Notes under the pieces: generated by a model
What the model was told of the DNA's origin: nothing
Database searches by the model: none
The model's input: only the letters and a program-made list of their open reading frames with translations
Assembly: GCF_016097555.1 (NCBI RefSeq)
Contig: NC_054701.1
Location: 607,049-671,048, forward strand
Origin: Gigantopelta aegis
Taxonomy: Eukaryota; Mollusca; Gastropoda; Neomphalida; Peltospiridae
Reading direction: 5' to 3'
Length of the DNA: 64,000 nucleotides
Part shown: one piece after another, positions 46,775 through 59,150 of the stretch
Position numbering within the stretch: the first letter of the stretch is position 1
Layout of the letters: every line of letters starts with the position of its first letter
Made by a program: the position numbers and the translations under genes

Positions 46775-47096
46775 ATAAAACCATGCTTGCAGGCAGCTTG
46801 CCCAGTTAAAAATATGCATGCACTTAAGTTTGCACAAATGAAAACATGCTTGCAGGCAGATTGCCCAGTTGAAGATATGCTTGCACAAATGAAGACATGC
46901 TTGCAGGCAGATTGCCCAGTTGAAGATATGCTTGCACAAATGAAGACATGCTTGCAGGCAGATTGCCCAGTTGAAGATATGCTTGCACAAATGAAGACAT
47001 GCTTGCAGGCAGATTGCCCAGTTGAAGATATGCTTGCACAAATGAAGACATGCTTGCAGGCAGATTGCCCAGTTGAAGATATGCTTGCACAAATGA
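46775..47096. repeat. 51-bp minisatellite, about six copies
   Basis: The unit contains CTTGCAGGCAGATTGCCCAG and GAAGATATGCTTGCACAAAT. 51 nt is 17 codons, so both strands are open (plus: MKTCLQADCPVEDMLAQ). Confidence 0.94.
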
Positions 47097-47432
47097 AAAA
47101 AAGAAAGAAAGAAAGAAGGAAAGAAAGAAATGTTTTTATTTACCGACGCACTCAACACATTTTATTTATGGTTATATGGTGTTAGACATATGGTTACAGA
47201 CCACACAGATTGTGAGAGGAAACCCGCTGTCGCCACTAGATGGGCTACTCTTTCCGATTAGCAGCAAGGGATCTTTTATTTGCGCTTGCCACAGGCAGGA
47301 TAGCACAAACCATGGCCTTTGTTGAACCAGTTATGGATCACTGGTCGGTGCAAGTGGTTTACACCTACCCATTGAGCCAGTACCTACCAGCCTGTAGATC
47401 GGTGGCCTAACCACGATGCCACCGAGGCCAGT
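47097..47432 (-). mobile_element. SINE with a different tRNA-like head
   Basis: The tail and body match the common SINE (TTACCGACGCACTCAACAC, CTTTCCGATTAGCAGCAAGG), but the head on the minus strand reads GGCCTCGGTGGCATCGTG then CCACCGATCTACAGGC, unlike the GGGCGGGACGTAGCCCAGTG head of the neighbouring copies. It is a chimeric family sharing one body and two heads. Confidence 0.75.
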
Positions 47433-47743
47433 AAATGAAAAAAAAAAAAAAAAAAAAAGAAAGACATGTTTTATTTAACGACACACTCAACACATTTTAT
47501 TTACGGTTATATGGCATCAGACATATAATTACGGACCACACAAATATTAAGAGAGGAAACCCGCTGTCGCCACTTCATGGGCTACTCTTTCCGATTAGCA
47601 GCAAGGGGTCTTTTATATGCACCATCCCACAGACAGGGTAGTACACACCATGGCCTGGAACAAAAAATAGCCCAATGGGCCCACCAACGGGGTTTGATCC
47701 CACACCGAGCGAACGCTGTACCACTGGGCTACGTCCCACCCCC
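47433..47743 (-). mobile_element. tRNA-derived SINE with an internal deletion
   Basis: In full order: A-rich run (47437-47458), CATGTTTTATTTAACGACAC, body and a GGGCTACGTCCC head. About 35-40 nt (GATATACCAGTCGTGGTGC in the full copy) are missing near 47655. It lies head to tail against the previous SINE. Confidence 0.85.
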
Positions 47744-47764
47744 CAAATGAAAACATTCATGCGG

Positions 47765-48060
47765 CAAGCTTGCACAATTACTGACTGGTTTACGCAAACT
47801 ACATGTTAGCTTGCACAATTACTGACTGGTTTACGCAAACTACATGTTAGCTTGCACAATTACTGACTGGTTTACGCAAACTACATGTTAGCTTGCACAA
47901 TTACTGACTGGTTTACGCTAACTACATGTTAGCTTGCACAATTACTGACTGGTTTATGCAAACTACATGTTAGCTTGCACAATTACTGACTGGTTTACGC
48001 AAACTACATGTTAGCTTGCACAATTACTGACTGGTTTACGCTAACTACATGTTAGATTGC
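47765..48060. repeat. 41-bp minisatellite, about seven copies
   Basis: The unit is AGCTTGCACAATTACTGACT + GGTTTACGCAAACTACATGTT. It shares GCTTGCACAA with the 51-bp array on the other side of the two SINEs. Confidence 0.94.
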
Positions 48061-48179
48061 AAATAGCTTGCACTGCTTGTACTACCTAATAATAAGCTAG
48101 CCACAAGCATGCATTTTGTTTGGGCATAGTGGCAACCATCCAAATATTCGTCTAGCTCTTGAACAGCAGAGTATTTGGG

Positions 48180-49595
48180 CTATCAAGACCCCTGCCCCAC
48201 TCCCTTGCACATATTCATGTACACACATCTGAACACACACACCCTTGCACATTCATGTACACACGTCTCAACACACACACCCTTGCACATTCATGTATAC
48301 ACACGTCTGAACACACACCCTTGCACATTCATGTATACACACGTCTGAACACACACCCTTGCACATTCATGTACACACGTCTCAACACACACACCCTTGC
48401 ACATTCATGTACACACGTCTCAACACACACACCCTTGCACATTCATGTATACACACGTCTCAAGAGACACCCTTGCACATTCATGTACACACATCTCAAC
48501 ACACACACCCTTGCACATTCATGTACACACATCTCAACACACACACCCTTGCACATTCATGTATACACACGTCTCAACACACACACCCTTGCACATTCAT
48601 GTATACACACGTCTCAACACACACACCCTTGCACATTCATGTATACACATCTGAACACACACACCCTTGCACATTCATGTATACACACGTCTCAACACAC
48701 ACACCCTTGCACATTCATGTACACACGTCTCAACACAACACACACACCACCCTTGCACATTCATGTATACACACTTCTGTCTCAACACACACACCCTTGC
48801 ACATTCATGTACACACGTCTGAACACACACACCCTTGCACATTCATGTATACACACGTCTGAACACACACACCCTTGCACATTCATGTATACACACTTCT
48901 GAACACACACACCCTTGCACATTCATGTACACACGTCTGAACACACACCCTTGCACATTCATGTACACACGTCTGAACATACACACCCTTGCACATTCAT
49001 GTACACACGTCTGACACACACCCTTGCACATCCATGTACACGTCTGAACACGCACCCTTGTACATTCATGTACACACACGTCTGAACACACACACCCTTG
49101 CACATTCATGTATACACGTCTGAACACACACCCTTGCACATTCATGTACACATACATCTGAACACACACCCTTGCACATTCATGTACACACGTCTGAACA
49201 CACACACCCTTGCACATTCATGTACACACGTCTGAACATACACACCCTTGTACATTCATGTACACACGTCTGACACACACACACCCTTGCACATTCATGT
49301 ACACACGTCTGAACACACACACCCTTGCACATTCATGTACACACATCTGAAGGCACACCCCCTTGCACATTCATGTACACGTCTGAACACACACACCCTT
49401 GCGCATTCATGTATAAACGTCTGAACACACACACCCTTGCACATTCATGTATACACACACGTCTGAACACACACACCCTTGCACATTTATGTACACACAC
49501 ATCTGAACACACACACCCTTGCACATTCATGTACACACACGTCTGAACACACACACCCTTGCACATTTATGTACATACACATCTGAACACACACA
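48180..49595. repeat. CA-rich minisatellite of about 36-40 bp units
   Basis: The unit contains ACACCCTTGCACATTCATGT + ACACACGTCTGAACACAC. About 36 copies, with GTATACAC/GTACACAC and CTCAAC/CTGAAC variants. Spurious His/Thr-rich and Cys/Val-rich frames on the two strands. Confidence 0.95.
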
Positions 49596-50768
49596 AGAGC
49601 AGTCTAAAACAAGCTTTCAAGTCAGTTTACAGCAATTTACTGCCTGTATCATATTCTACTGTGTAGACCAAGTTGTCCAGGCAATCCATGCCAAAATATA
49701 TGGTATACCCGTCATAAATTGCAAAAGTAATGAAATTAACAGAGTTTGTTCAGAATTTAGTCAGGAATAACATATTAAACATGTAGAAAAATATAATTAG
49801 TGGAACAGGTAGTAATTTGGCTTTAAAGCTAGGGTAGTATTTGTACTGACGTCATCAATATTAGATTAGTCCATATTTTGTGAAAACGAACTTCCCTTGG
49901 CATTTTGGCAACTCTATTAATCTCACATAATTTGAGGATGCTGATTTAATGATATGTTAACAGCTGGTATTTCCATTATTTATCCTTACAAATTAAAGAT
50001 GGCCGCCACATTATATACTAAAACATGAAATTTAATGTCTAGGCTTCTGAGTACATAGTCATAATATTAATAGTTATTAATTCCTATGTTTCATATGTCT
50101 ACGAATTGATATATGTTACCTTTGGAGTGTTTTAGTTTGATATTATATATATATATATATATTATAAAATAAATTCAATATAAGCAACAAATTATTAAAA
50201 AATTCTACAAAACAATATTTCAGCTTCTAGCTGCATGTCTGGCTGACATTGTTATTTATAAATGCATAATTCTCTGTTTCGTTGGATTAAGATACCTTTT
50301 CATCTGCATGCTGATTCTATGAAATATTATAATGAAATTCAAGATGGCCACCATAAACCTACTGAAATAGGAAATGCAATATGTTGGCTTCTAACGGGAA
50401 AACATTCACAATATTAGTGGCTATTCCTATGTTTTCTATATGACGAGATTGATATATGATTAGTTTGCAGTGTACTAAGCAGGCAAATGTACATAAAATT
50501 AAGCATAAACGCAGAAATGACTAATACATTAAAACTTAAGACTGATAGATGCATTATTTTATGGCTATGTTTTCTCCGAGTTCTTTGACACAGACTTGGA
50601 ACCAACCTGTCATAACATAATGTTATGGTAGGGGTGCAGAAATGGAAACTAATTCACTAGCCTGCTGGACCAGAACCGGCCAACTAAAATTTACTAGCCC
50701 ACCAGTATAATTTCTACTAGCCTGCCAGCCTATAGAAATTATACTTTTTGTTAGCAATATTTTAATAT
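49596..50768. other. Intronic DNA, no supported exon
   Basis: 49630-49770 contains exon-like frames on both strands, discussed among the rejected items. The rest is AT-rich. Confidence 0.4.
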
Positions 50769-50882
50769 CACTGGCATAGGAAGTGGGGGGAGCTTTTCTT
50801 GATCCAGTATATATGTGTGTGCACATATATGTGTGTGTGTGTGCCTCCCCTCCCCACTTCTTGGCACCTTCCTATGCCAATG
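50769..50882. mobile_element. Short hAT-like MITE
   Basis: The ends are CACTGGCATAGGAAG and, inward from the right, CATTGGCATAGGAAG. These fit the CANTGGCNTAGGAAG ends common among hAT MITEs. The inner G-rich/C-rich blocks also pair, and the centre is a (TG)n run. The flanking 8-mers do not match, so the insertion is old. Confidence 0.6.
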
Positions 50883-51869
50883 TATGTATATATATTTAAT
50901 GAAAAACATTAAGGACACTTGGTAAGTTGTCAACATCACGTGGCAAATAAAGAAAATCAGCCCCCAAACCTTGATTGACAAATCAATACATGTTGAAATA
51001 TTCAAGACTACGTTATTCACATTTCTTTCCTATAGATTTACAAAATTCAAGTGACATCCTGAAAGTATTTAATAGAAGAATCTATTCAAAATACACTGGC
51101 AATATACTTTCAACATAAATTTTTTTTAGGAACTACTGACCTTTGACAGGCCGTTTCCTGGGAATTCAGTTTTGTTGGCAAAAACGGAACTGATTTGGCT
51201 GTAACGGCACCTCAATGTAATGTCAAAAAAATAATATCCTGTAGATATATAGATTGTTGGGTGCTGCTGTTTCAATCAACGCTAGGTTCCATTTTGTGCA
51301 ATTTGGTTCCATTTTTGTTTGGGGCCCTTTTGGCATGGTACCGTTTTCGCTATATCCCGTTTCCAGAATGCCGCGCTAGCTTGCCAAACTCCAAGTCATT
51401 TAAATTGGCAATGTGGCGCAGGTATTATTGTGTGTTTCAACATCATTCTAAAATGTTTGTTTGAATGGTTTGGAATTCTTGCATGACTTATGCGTAGTCG
51501 CGGATTCAAGGCAAAAAAAAAAAAAAAAATGTTAATATCAACTATTAGACCGGACATATGTTTTGACCACAGACATCCTAGTAAAGAACGTTCAGGTCTG
51601 TTTATCAACACACCGAAACACATCATGGTAACATGTTCTTTCACATATTTCACCAATGATCGGCATGACTATATTTATTATGCTTTTTACAATTAGGCGC
51701 ACTTTAATCGGGTGAGATGCTATTTAACATTTTACTACCTAAAGCGGCATTAAGGAGGCAAGACGTCTAGAAGCATTTTCAAAATTTGCTGATGTTTTTT
51801 CTCACACGACTTGATAGTGTTCATTTGTTTTATACTAAAGACATACATGTATTTATTTGTTTCATTCAT
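50883..51869. other. Intronic DNA without a recognised feature
   Basis: No splice-flanked exon recognised; contains an A run near 51515. Confidence 0.4.
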
Positions 51870-52108
51870 TTTAACTTGATTTTCGTGCATGTAACATTGT
51901 ATCCAAATAAGGTTCAAGGACGCTGTCCTGGACAGTTTGGCTATCCAGGCGGTCTCTAAAGGATGAATAATTAATTGTTGGTGAAAGGTCGGTGTAGTGG
52001 CCACACCCCCTCCTGGGCTGTTAAAACACTAGGTAGGAGCCATTACCGGGGTGCGAACTCTTTACTACTAGCCTTTAGCCCGATGACACAACCATTACCA
52101 TTAAATGC
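51870..52108 (-). mobile_element. Second tRNA-derived SINE family
   Basis: On the minus strand: a head with GGTTGTGTCATCGGGCTAAA (box A-like) and GAGTTCGCACCCCGG (box B-like), a middle with GTGTGGCCACTACACCGACC, and an end with CTGTCCAGGACAGCGTCC and CCTTATTTGGATACAATG. The body is unrelated to the first SINE family. Confidence 0.7.
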
Positions 52109-52168
52109 AGTACTTTAAGGCATAGGCCTATTGCACTTGAAATACTGTAAGAGATATTGACAATCAGG

Positions 52169-53515
52169 GCTTGTTGGGCTAGTAAATAACTACTATTGTC
52201 ATGCTAGACAGGGCTTCTAGATTATGGTAGCCCCACTCCCATGGCTAGTGATATTCAGTGTTGGGCTAGTAAATAACTACTATTGTCATGCTAGACAGGG
52301 CTTCTAGATTATGGTAGCCCCACTCCCATGGCTAGTGATATTCAATGTTGGGCTAGTAAATAATTACTATTGCCATGCTAGACAGGGCTTCTAGATTATG
52401 GTAGCCCCACTCCCATGGCTAGTGATATTCAGTGTTGGGCTAGTAAATAACTACTATTGTCATGCTAGACAGGGCTTCTAGATTATGGTAGCCCCACTCC
52501 CATGGCTAGTGATATTCAGTGTTGGGTTAGTAAATAACTACTATTGTCATGCTAGACAGGGCTTCTAGATTATGGTAGCCCCACTCCCATGGCTAGTGAT
52601 ATTCAGTGTTGGGCTAGTAAATAACTACTATTGTCATGCTAGACAGGGCTTCTAGATTATGGTAGCCCCACTCCCATGGCTAGTGATATTCAGTGTTGGG
52701 CTAGTAAATAACTACTATTGTCATGCCAGACAGGGCTTCCAGATTATGGTAGCCCCACTCCCATGGCTAGTGATATTCAATGTTGGGCTAGTAAATAACT
52801 ACTATTGCCATGCCAGACAGGGCTTCTAGATTATGGTAGCCCCACTCCCATGGCTAGTGATATTCAATGTTGGGCTAGTAAATAACTACTATTGTCATGC
52901 TAGACAGGGCTTCTAGATTATGGTAGCCCCACTCCCATGGCTAGTGATATTCAATGTTGGGCTAGTAAATAACTACTATTGTCATGCTAGACAGGGCTTC
53001 TAGATTATGGTAGCCCCACTCCCATGGCTAGTGATATTCAGTGTTGGGCTAGTAAATAACTACTATTGCCATGCCAGACAGGGCTTCTAGATTATGGTAG
53101 CCCCACTCCCATGGCTAGTGATATTCAGTGTTGGGCTAGTAAATAACTACTATTGTCATGCTAGACAGGGCTTCTAGATATGGTAGCCCCACTCCCATGG
53201 CTAGTGATATTCAATGTTGGGCTAGTAAATAACTACTATTGTCATGCTAGACAGGGCTTCTAGATTATGGTAGCCCCACTCCCATGGCTAGTGATATTCA
53301 ATGTTGGGCTAGTAAATAACTACTATTGTCATGCCAGACAGGGCTTCTAGATTATGGTAGCCCCACTCCCATGGCTAGTGATATTCAATGTTGGGCTAGT
53401 AAATAACTACTATTGCCATGCCAGACAGGGCTTCTAGATTATGGTAGCCCCACTCCCATGGCTAGTGATATTCAATGTTGGGCTAGTAAATAATTACTAT
53501 TGCCATGTCTGATGG
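52169..53515. repeat. 87-bp minisatellite, about 15 copies
   Basis: The unit contains GTTGGGCTAGTAAATAACTA, CATGCTAGACAGGGCTTCTA and TAGCCCCACTCCCATGGCTA. Variation is restricted to a few sites (GTC/GCC, GCTAG/GCCAG, CAG/CAA). Confidence 0.95.
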
Positions 53516-53752
53516 CTAGTGAAATATTTTTGGTCAAATGTTGTAGGTAAGTCTATTTGGTAAATTATATGAATATCCTGACCCCACTCCGACGTTAGTA
53601 TTTATAAGCTCTATCACCATCTTTAGGTGACATCTGATTGTTATTATTATTTAGTAAAATTGTATTAATCGTAAAGTAGGACTAGTGAATTTTTAATCAT
53701 GGCTAGTAAATTTTTTAAATCACTGATCTCATGGCTAGTGAATTTGATAACA

Positions 53753-53905
53753 ATTCTAGAATCCCTGGAGAATGAAATGGAAATAACAGCAAATAGGTAG
53801 CAGAATTCTAGAATCCCTGGAGAATGAAATGGAAATAACAGCAAATAGGTAGTAGAATTCTAGAATCCATGGAGAATGAAATAGAAATAACAGCAAATAG
53901 GTAGC
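53753..53905. repeat. 52-bp unit, three copies
   Basis: ATTCTAGAATCCCTGGAGAA + TGAAATGGAAATAACAGC + AAATAGGTAG, repeated three times with single-base changes. Confidence 0.93.
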
Positions 53906-54239
53906 AGAATACATGACATATTTTTGCTAAGACACTGCATATTAAAACGGTTTAGAATACATTAATACCATTGAATTTTATATTCACATTAATTTTGCAA
54001 CATTTTTGAAGTGTTACATAGCTGCTGAAGTTATTCTCCAATTTGAGTTATCAGTTGAATACAGAAGCATAAAATTAAAATGTTAGTGTCCCTTAACTTA
54101 TTTTAACAAGCATATTTTTAACATTGAACAAATTGTTCCACTATTTATCTTGTTCTACATTTTTATATATATGTTATTTTGTACTACACACAGAGTTGAA
54201 TACAGTTGAAATATTTTTTTTGGCAATTTGTGATGAGTC

Positions 54240-54528
54240 TTTCACCATTTTGCCCCTGTGCCTGCTGTAACCTCACCGTGGTGCAGGGGTGTAACATTCT
54301 CTTTGACAATAGCCAATATAGCACAAAATTGAAATTTTGAATAAAAATCAGTATCTATCTGTGACATTTGTGTTTTTGCACGGTTCTTTGCACTGTGTTT
54401 TTATTTAAATCTTGAATTTTTATTTTGATGTTGATCATCACTTTATTTGTTTGCATTACCATAGTTTGACACCTGGTGGCCGATGTATTTTTCGTGCTGG
54501 GGTGTCGTTAAACATTCATTCATTCATT
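54240..54528 (+). mobile_element. Retrotransposon 3' tail with (CATT)n
   Basis: It ends GTGCTGGGGTGTCGTTAAAC then (ATTC)n, a tail I associate with molluscan retroelements (LINE or LINE-dependent SINE). Upstream, CTCACCGTGGTGCAGGGGTG and GACACCTGGTGGCCGATGTA belong to the same tail. No coding part remains. Confidence 0.5.
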
Positions 54529-55166
54529 CACCATTTTGCCTGAATGTTGTTTGTGAAATACACATCCTCGAGTGTACCTGCCAAAATAACCTTTATTATC
54601 TAAGCGAGGCGGCAAACTCATAATTTGTTTGGGACAAACTAATACTTGGGGTGAACTTGTCAAACTGGGGGCAAAATAACTTAGAGCAAACTTGAATGGG
54701 GGCGAAACATCTGGGGCAAGTTCAGCAAGTAAAGCCTACTAAAGGTTCACTCAGTATTCGATTGGTTCCGGACGTGACCATTTGGTTTATCGTGCCGCTC
54801 ACAAACCAGTCTAGTGGACGTTTTTCCGCTCGGCCTGGCTAAACTCACCCCTGGCACAGGGTTAGGGTACCTGCACCCTTGTTTTCTCCCCCACAACTAA
54901 TTGTGACTTGTGTGATAAGATAAATAATGTGATAAGATAAATAATGTGAAATCATCCAATACCACCCCTACGAGAAGTTCTTGACTATGTCAGCATACTT
55001 TGTTTATAATTTATAGTGTTATTTCCCTTCCTTGTCCGAGGTGTCGTGGAGGGAGGAAATATACTCCAGTCTCATGTAATAAATAAATAAATAATAAACA
55101 TTGCATGTCATTAGACGATATTTTGAAAATACCTGATACTAGTGCAAGGCGCACATTCGGACTAAC

Positions 55167-55297
55167 CTGAGACATATTTCACAGATGTCGATTTGTGACA
55201 ACTTAGAACTGAAATGTGCTGTAAAACATCTGTGGAGCAAGGTAAAGACAGCGGGGAACAGCACCGCCCCACATATCGAAGCACCTACAAACCACAT
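55167..55297 (-). CDS. TLCD3-like: TLCD3/FAM57-type protein, first coding exon
   Basis: The ATG at 55295-55297 starts MWFVGASICGAVLFPAVF, continues LLHRCFTAHFSSKLSQ and ends IDICEICLR at a donor CAG|GTTAGT (phase 2). From memory TLCD3A begins with a similar hydrophobic GALFFPGLF segment and has TDCVMISTRLVSS, so the exon end falls at the same place (R|LV). This is the first membrane helix. An in-frame upstream ATG at 55367-55369 would add 24 residues without homology; I prefer the inner one. The exon or exons coding the next roughly 100 residues (including the His-His segment) were not found between 40828 and 55166. Confidence 0.7.
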
Positions 55298-55379
55298 TGA
55301 CTCCTTCCCACCTGATGTGCTGATCGAGACTACGAAGAGTGTGTCCTCGAATGTGGCCTCAGACCACAATTAATTTCGC

Positions 55380-55832
55380 TATAGGTTGCACTATACCAAT
55401 TAATTTCCGGCTGGGTCGAAGTTCGAGGTGCACCGAACGTTTGATAGAGAAGTTAACACCACAAGTCCTGTGATTGGTTATAAATGTGAGTGTGTTGGTT
55501 GTAAAAAAAAAAAAATTCATCTGGGCTAAAAATGTATGCAATTTTATTTGATGTAGTACCACCGTGTCAAGTAGCCTTGTGCTTGGAACATGTATGGGGT
55601 ACCTGTAAAAAAAAGTACTAAAATTTTGTGCGAAATTAGGGGTGTTGCAGAAACATCTGGTTATACCGAAAATGAGCCATGAAAGGTACCATTTTCTGCA
55701 GTTAATACTTTGAGGTAGGGGTTGTAGTACTGATATTTATGGGTCACAGTTTGGTTGATATATTGCATATAGTGTTTTTAAACACAAACGTTAACATGGT
55801 CGCCTATGGGATTTGAATTGGTATAGTCCAAC
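55380..55832 (+). repeat. Dispersed repeat family R1, third copy
   Basis: Shares GTTCGAGGTGCACC and CACAAGTCCTGTGATTGGT with 21.5 kb, and AAAATGTATGCAATTTTATT and CATGTATGGGGTACC with the inverted copy at 40.0-40.4 kb. It ends near CCTATGGGATTTGAATTGG. It begins about 80 nt upstream of the first TLCD3-like exon. Confidence 0.7.
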
Positions 55833-56305
55833 CTATAGGAGAAGCCATGTGTTTAGGGAAGTGACGTCACGTATCAGCATGCGCGCGCATCTGGTAGGCA
55901 GAAGTCTATCATAATGGCCATTAGTAACGAAGCGAACTAGCGTAGCGTGAATAGCAAAGAATGGCCAAAACGTGCTTAAATTACCGCTTGTAGCACGGGA
56001 ACGCTATTCTACATAGCTCCTGTATGGAGGAGATACATGTACTCTTTCCACCCATAAAATTTGACGATTGACCGAGTTCAAAACTATAGCAAACTTCCTT
56101 TTTTTTCTTTTTCTTTTCACCTGAATAAATATTTTTAGTCCATGTATTTTTAAAGCGTCTGGTCCATATTTCAAGTAAAGCATTACAAACGAGCGCGCGC
56201 ACACACAAATAAAAATAATAAAATAAAACAAGTAGGCCTATATTTTTTTATTTAAAACTGTTTAAAAGAAATAATTGGCCTACACTTTATTAAAGGAAAT
56301 TATAT

Positions 56306-56337
<32 letters not shown>

Positions 56338-56346
56338 GAACATTCG

Positions 56347-56432
56347 TTACAAATGAACAACCAGTAGACAATATATAGACAGTAGTTATATATATATAAC
56401 ACATCGGACTTGTCTACTGGTTCATTTGTAAG
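56347..56432. repeat. Small foldback element
   Basis: TTACAAATGAACAACCAGTAGACA and its complement TGTCTACTGGTTCATTTGTAA flank an AT-rich loop. A (TA)n run lies just before it. Confidence 0.75.
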
Positions 56433-56749
56433 GCTTTTCATCAACAATAAATTTAAGCAAGTATCTTATTAGAAAACTTTACAAAAACTTTAAAACTATT
56501 AATTTTATCAAGTCCTTTTTTATTCCTTAAACTTGCTGATATCGGATACATATTAACACATTGTATTAAAATGGAGGAACATAAATTTAGTTTCCATACA
56601 TGTTCCATGACCACACATACATTGCTCCCTCTAGCTACAGCGTCCCTTTTTAAATATTAGTACAGAACTTAGCCTTTTAAACCGGATACATCTCAAATTT
56701 ACTTGGTCCCTCACCTATGCGGTTTCATCTTCAGAAAATTTTGTAGCAT

Positions 56750-56788
<39 letters not shown>

Positions 56789-56825
56789 AAAATTGCCATT
56801 AATATTTTAATTGCCTAATCCCATG

Positions 56826-57137
56826 CAGGCCAGGACATAGTTTAATACGCAGTCGATCTAGAATTGATTCCTGTTGGTGGTCCTATAGGGCTATTTCTCA
56901 TTCCAGCCAGTGCTCTACAACTGGTGTAACAAATGCTACACTATTTATTATCCTGTCTGTGGGCTGATGCATATAAAAGATCCTTTATTGTTAATCGGAA
57001 AGAGTAATCCATTGTGTGACAGCAGCAGGTTTCCTCCCTAATATTATCTGTGTGATCCCTAAACATGTCCGACTTCATATATCTGTAATTAAAATGACTT
57101 GAGTGCATTGTTAAATAAAAGATTCCTTCCTTTCAAA
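56826..57137 (+). mobile_element. Old tRNA-derived SINE copy
   Basis: Plus-oriented and clearly diverged: GGGCTATTTCTCATTCCAGC, GCATATAAAAGATCCTTTAT, AATCGGAAAGAGTAATCC and a TTAAATAAAAGATTCCTTCC tail. Confidence 0.75.
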
Positions 57138-58935
57138 TCTAAAACAGTGTCAGTTACCTTTGACAAGAGGCACAGTTTCAAAGGCCATCACTTTCAACCT
57201 GATTAATAAACCAGTTAAAACAACAAATTACTGTAAATGGTAACAATACAATGTTTAATTTAAGACATACATTAACACAATGCAAATATCATTTGATCAT
57301 TGGTTTATAATGATAATAGAAAAAGAAAATAATAAATATGTGTTGTCTATTGTTTCTCGATATAATTTTATTGATTTTGTAAAGTCTGTTTTTATTAGAA
57401 AATAGAGATCCTGGTAAAAAAAGATTAAATCCAAGTGTTATTAATGTCATCATCACATACTGAATAGCCTCAATAATATTGCATATGGTAGTTTGGAAAG
57501 TCAGTGAAAAAAGTTCTGGTATCTTTCTTATGCACAGAAACATGAGATACTGTAGAAAAGAATCGCTGAATCTGATACCAGTGTTCTCCTTAGCATCCCT
57601 TAATTCACCCTAAAACTTAAACGCTCTTAATTCATCGTGAAAGGCCCATTTTTCATCCAAGAGTTGCCGGTTCTCTTTTTGTCCATAAACAGGGATCACC
57701 GATACCTAGAATTTTTTTTTTAAATTGGTAAATTTCTATGATATATAAGTATGAAAGTTTTATATTGTGTACATATTAGTACTAGTAACTATAGCATTTT
57801 TTGATTGTATCATGTAAGCCCAAGATGTTGGTCAAGGACATATATATTGAATATTATTGAAATATTTGAATACACATAAATGTATTTGTGAAGACATATT
57901 GACATCTGTCACTGATGACAATAATACTTATAAATACAATCAGCTCCCCTTTTCTTTCTTTATTTGCTGCAAACAAATTCAGATAACTTATATAATAAAT
58001 GCATGTAACATAATTTATGTTTTTAATAAAATATGGTGGCTGTCACCAACTTATGGATCAATATCCAGTTTTATTATTATTATTATTATTTATTTATTTT
58101 TAATCCCAAACAAATGATTTAATACATCTGATATCCCACCCTGAAATGTTTATACCTTTTATTTTATTATTAAAAAATCAACTTACACATTACAAATACA
58201 CCTGTGGATCACTTCTTCAATAAAAAAAAAAGTAAAACATTATAAATAACATATAATATAATTAATAAATGGAAATATTTCAGAACCATTTTCATATGAA
58301 ACCATATATATATATGCTTGATTGCACACACACACACAGCTCCGTTATTTAATTAAAAATATAAATACTCCAGCCACCTACATATTTTATAGCATAACAC
58401 AATATAAAATATATTCAGATTTTTGTTTTACCCACTATAATGGATCTGTCAATACAAACAAAATGTCAAAAAGTTACATAAAACGTTTGTCGATTGACTG
58501 GGTAGGCCTACTGTTCACAGGGCATCTTTGTTTCCATGTCAGTTTGGTGGGGGCTTTTATTATTATTATTTTTTATTTTATTATCTTTTCAATTTTTCAT
58601 TTCAATAAATACTGACGTGTATTAGTATTACGAATGAATAACATACAACAAACCTTGTATAAAATGACGATCTCCGTTGTGGGATGGGCAAAGTTGATTG
58701 TTGTCAGCTTTAACTGTTCAACGTTTCGCTTCCACTGTATTTGATGAAACTAATTTCATAATCCTTACTACAGTGACTTGTGCATCTAACAACAACGTAT
58801 GAAATTACCATGACAAAATACCATTCATCAAAACTAGTCTACACTGATTTAATTGACGGAAAAACATTCGATTGTTCATTACTACTAATGCCAGTATTGT
58901 CAACTGATTTCTTGCCTACCAGCGCTCACGCGGTA
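57138..58935. other. AT-rich DNA, no supported gene
   Basis: Two minus-strand pieces have splice-like borders (57157-57197 and about 58650-58700), but neither joins the TLCD3-like frame. They could be untranslated exons or chance. Confidence 0.35.
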
Positions 58936-58989
58936 CCACGTGATCAAAACATGTGACGTCACCGTGGCTTCTCCTATATGTTTCTATAT

Positions 58990-59150
58990 AGCCTTATAGT
59001 GGCTATAACATTTGTATTAATATCAGCAGGCCCTTGGATTTTTGTATGTACCTTTGCCTGCCTGGGGGACGCATGCCCTGAAAAGGACAACCCCTGTTGT
59101 CCAGCTCTTTCTCCCAGCATATTGGTTTAAAGAAGCACACCTTCTAATTT
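58990..59150 (+). repeat. Dispersed repeat family R1, fragment
   Basis: ATCAGCAGGCCC through GACAACCCCTGTTGTCCAGC and TATTGGTTTAAA matches 21160-21290 closely. Confidence 0.75.

Larger units (their letters stand above)
55833..58985. other. 3.1-kb segment with inverted ends inside an R1 repeat
   Basis: The left end TATAGGAGAAGCCATGTG (about 55835) and, inverted, the right end TATAGGAGAAGCCACGGTGA (about 58980) are followed inward by GTGACGTCAC on both sides. R1 sequences lie outside on both sides. This could be an inserted element with terminal inverted repeats or two head-to-head R1 pieces. No transposase recognised inside. Confidence 0.4.

Noticed and set aside
48159-49566. His/Thr-rich and Cys/Val-rich frames
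   Set aside because: Translation of the CA-rich minisatellite.
49630-49770. Candidate TLCD3-like middle exon (minus frame NFITFAIYDGYTIYFGMDCL; plus frame DQVVQAIHAKIYGIPVINC)
   Set aside because: Both frames resemble parts of TLC proteins, but they are the two strands of the same DNA, so at least one is chance. The minus frame has no AG acceptor between its upstream stop and the similarity.
57157-57197. Minus-strand 41-nt piece with acceptor and donor (MAFETVPLVK)
   Set aside because: Its phase does not join the exon at 40732-40827 in frame, and it lies upstream of the first coding exon.
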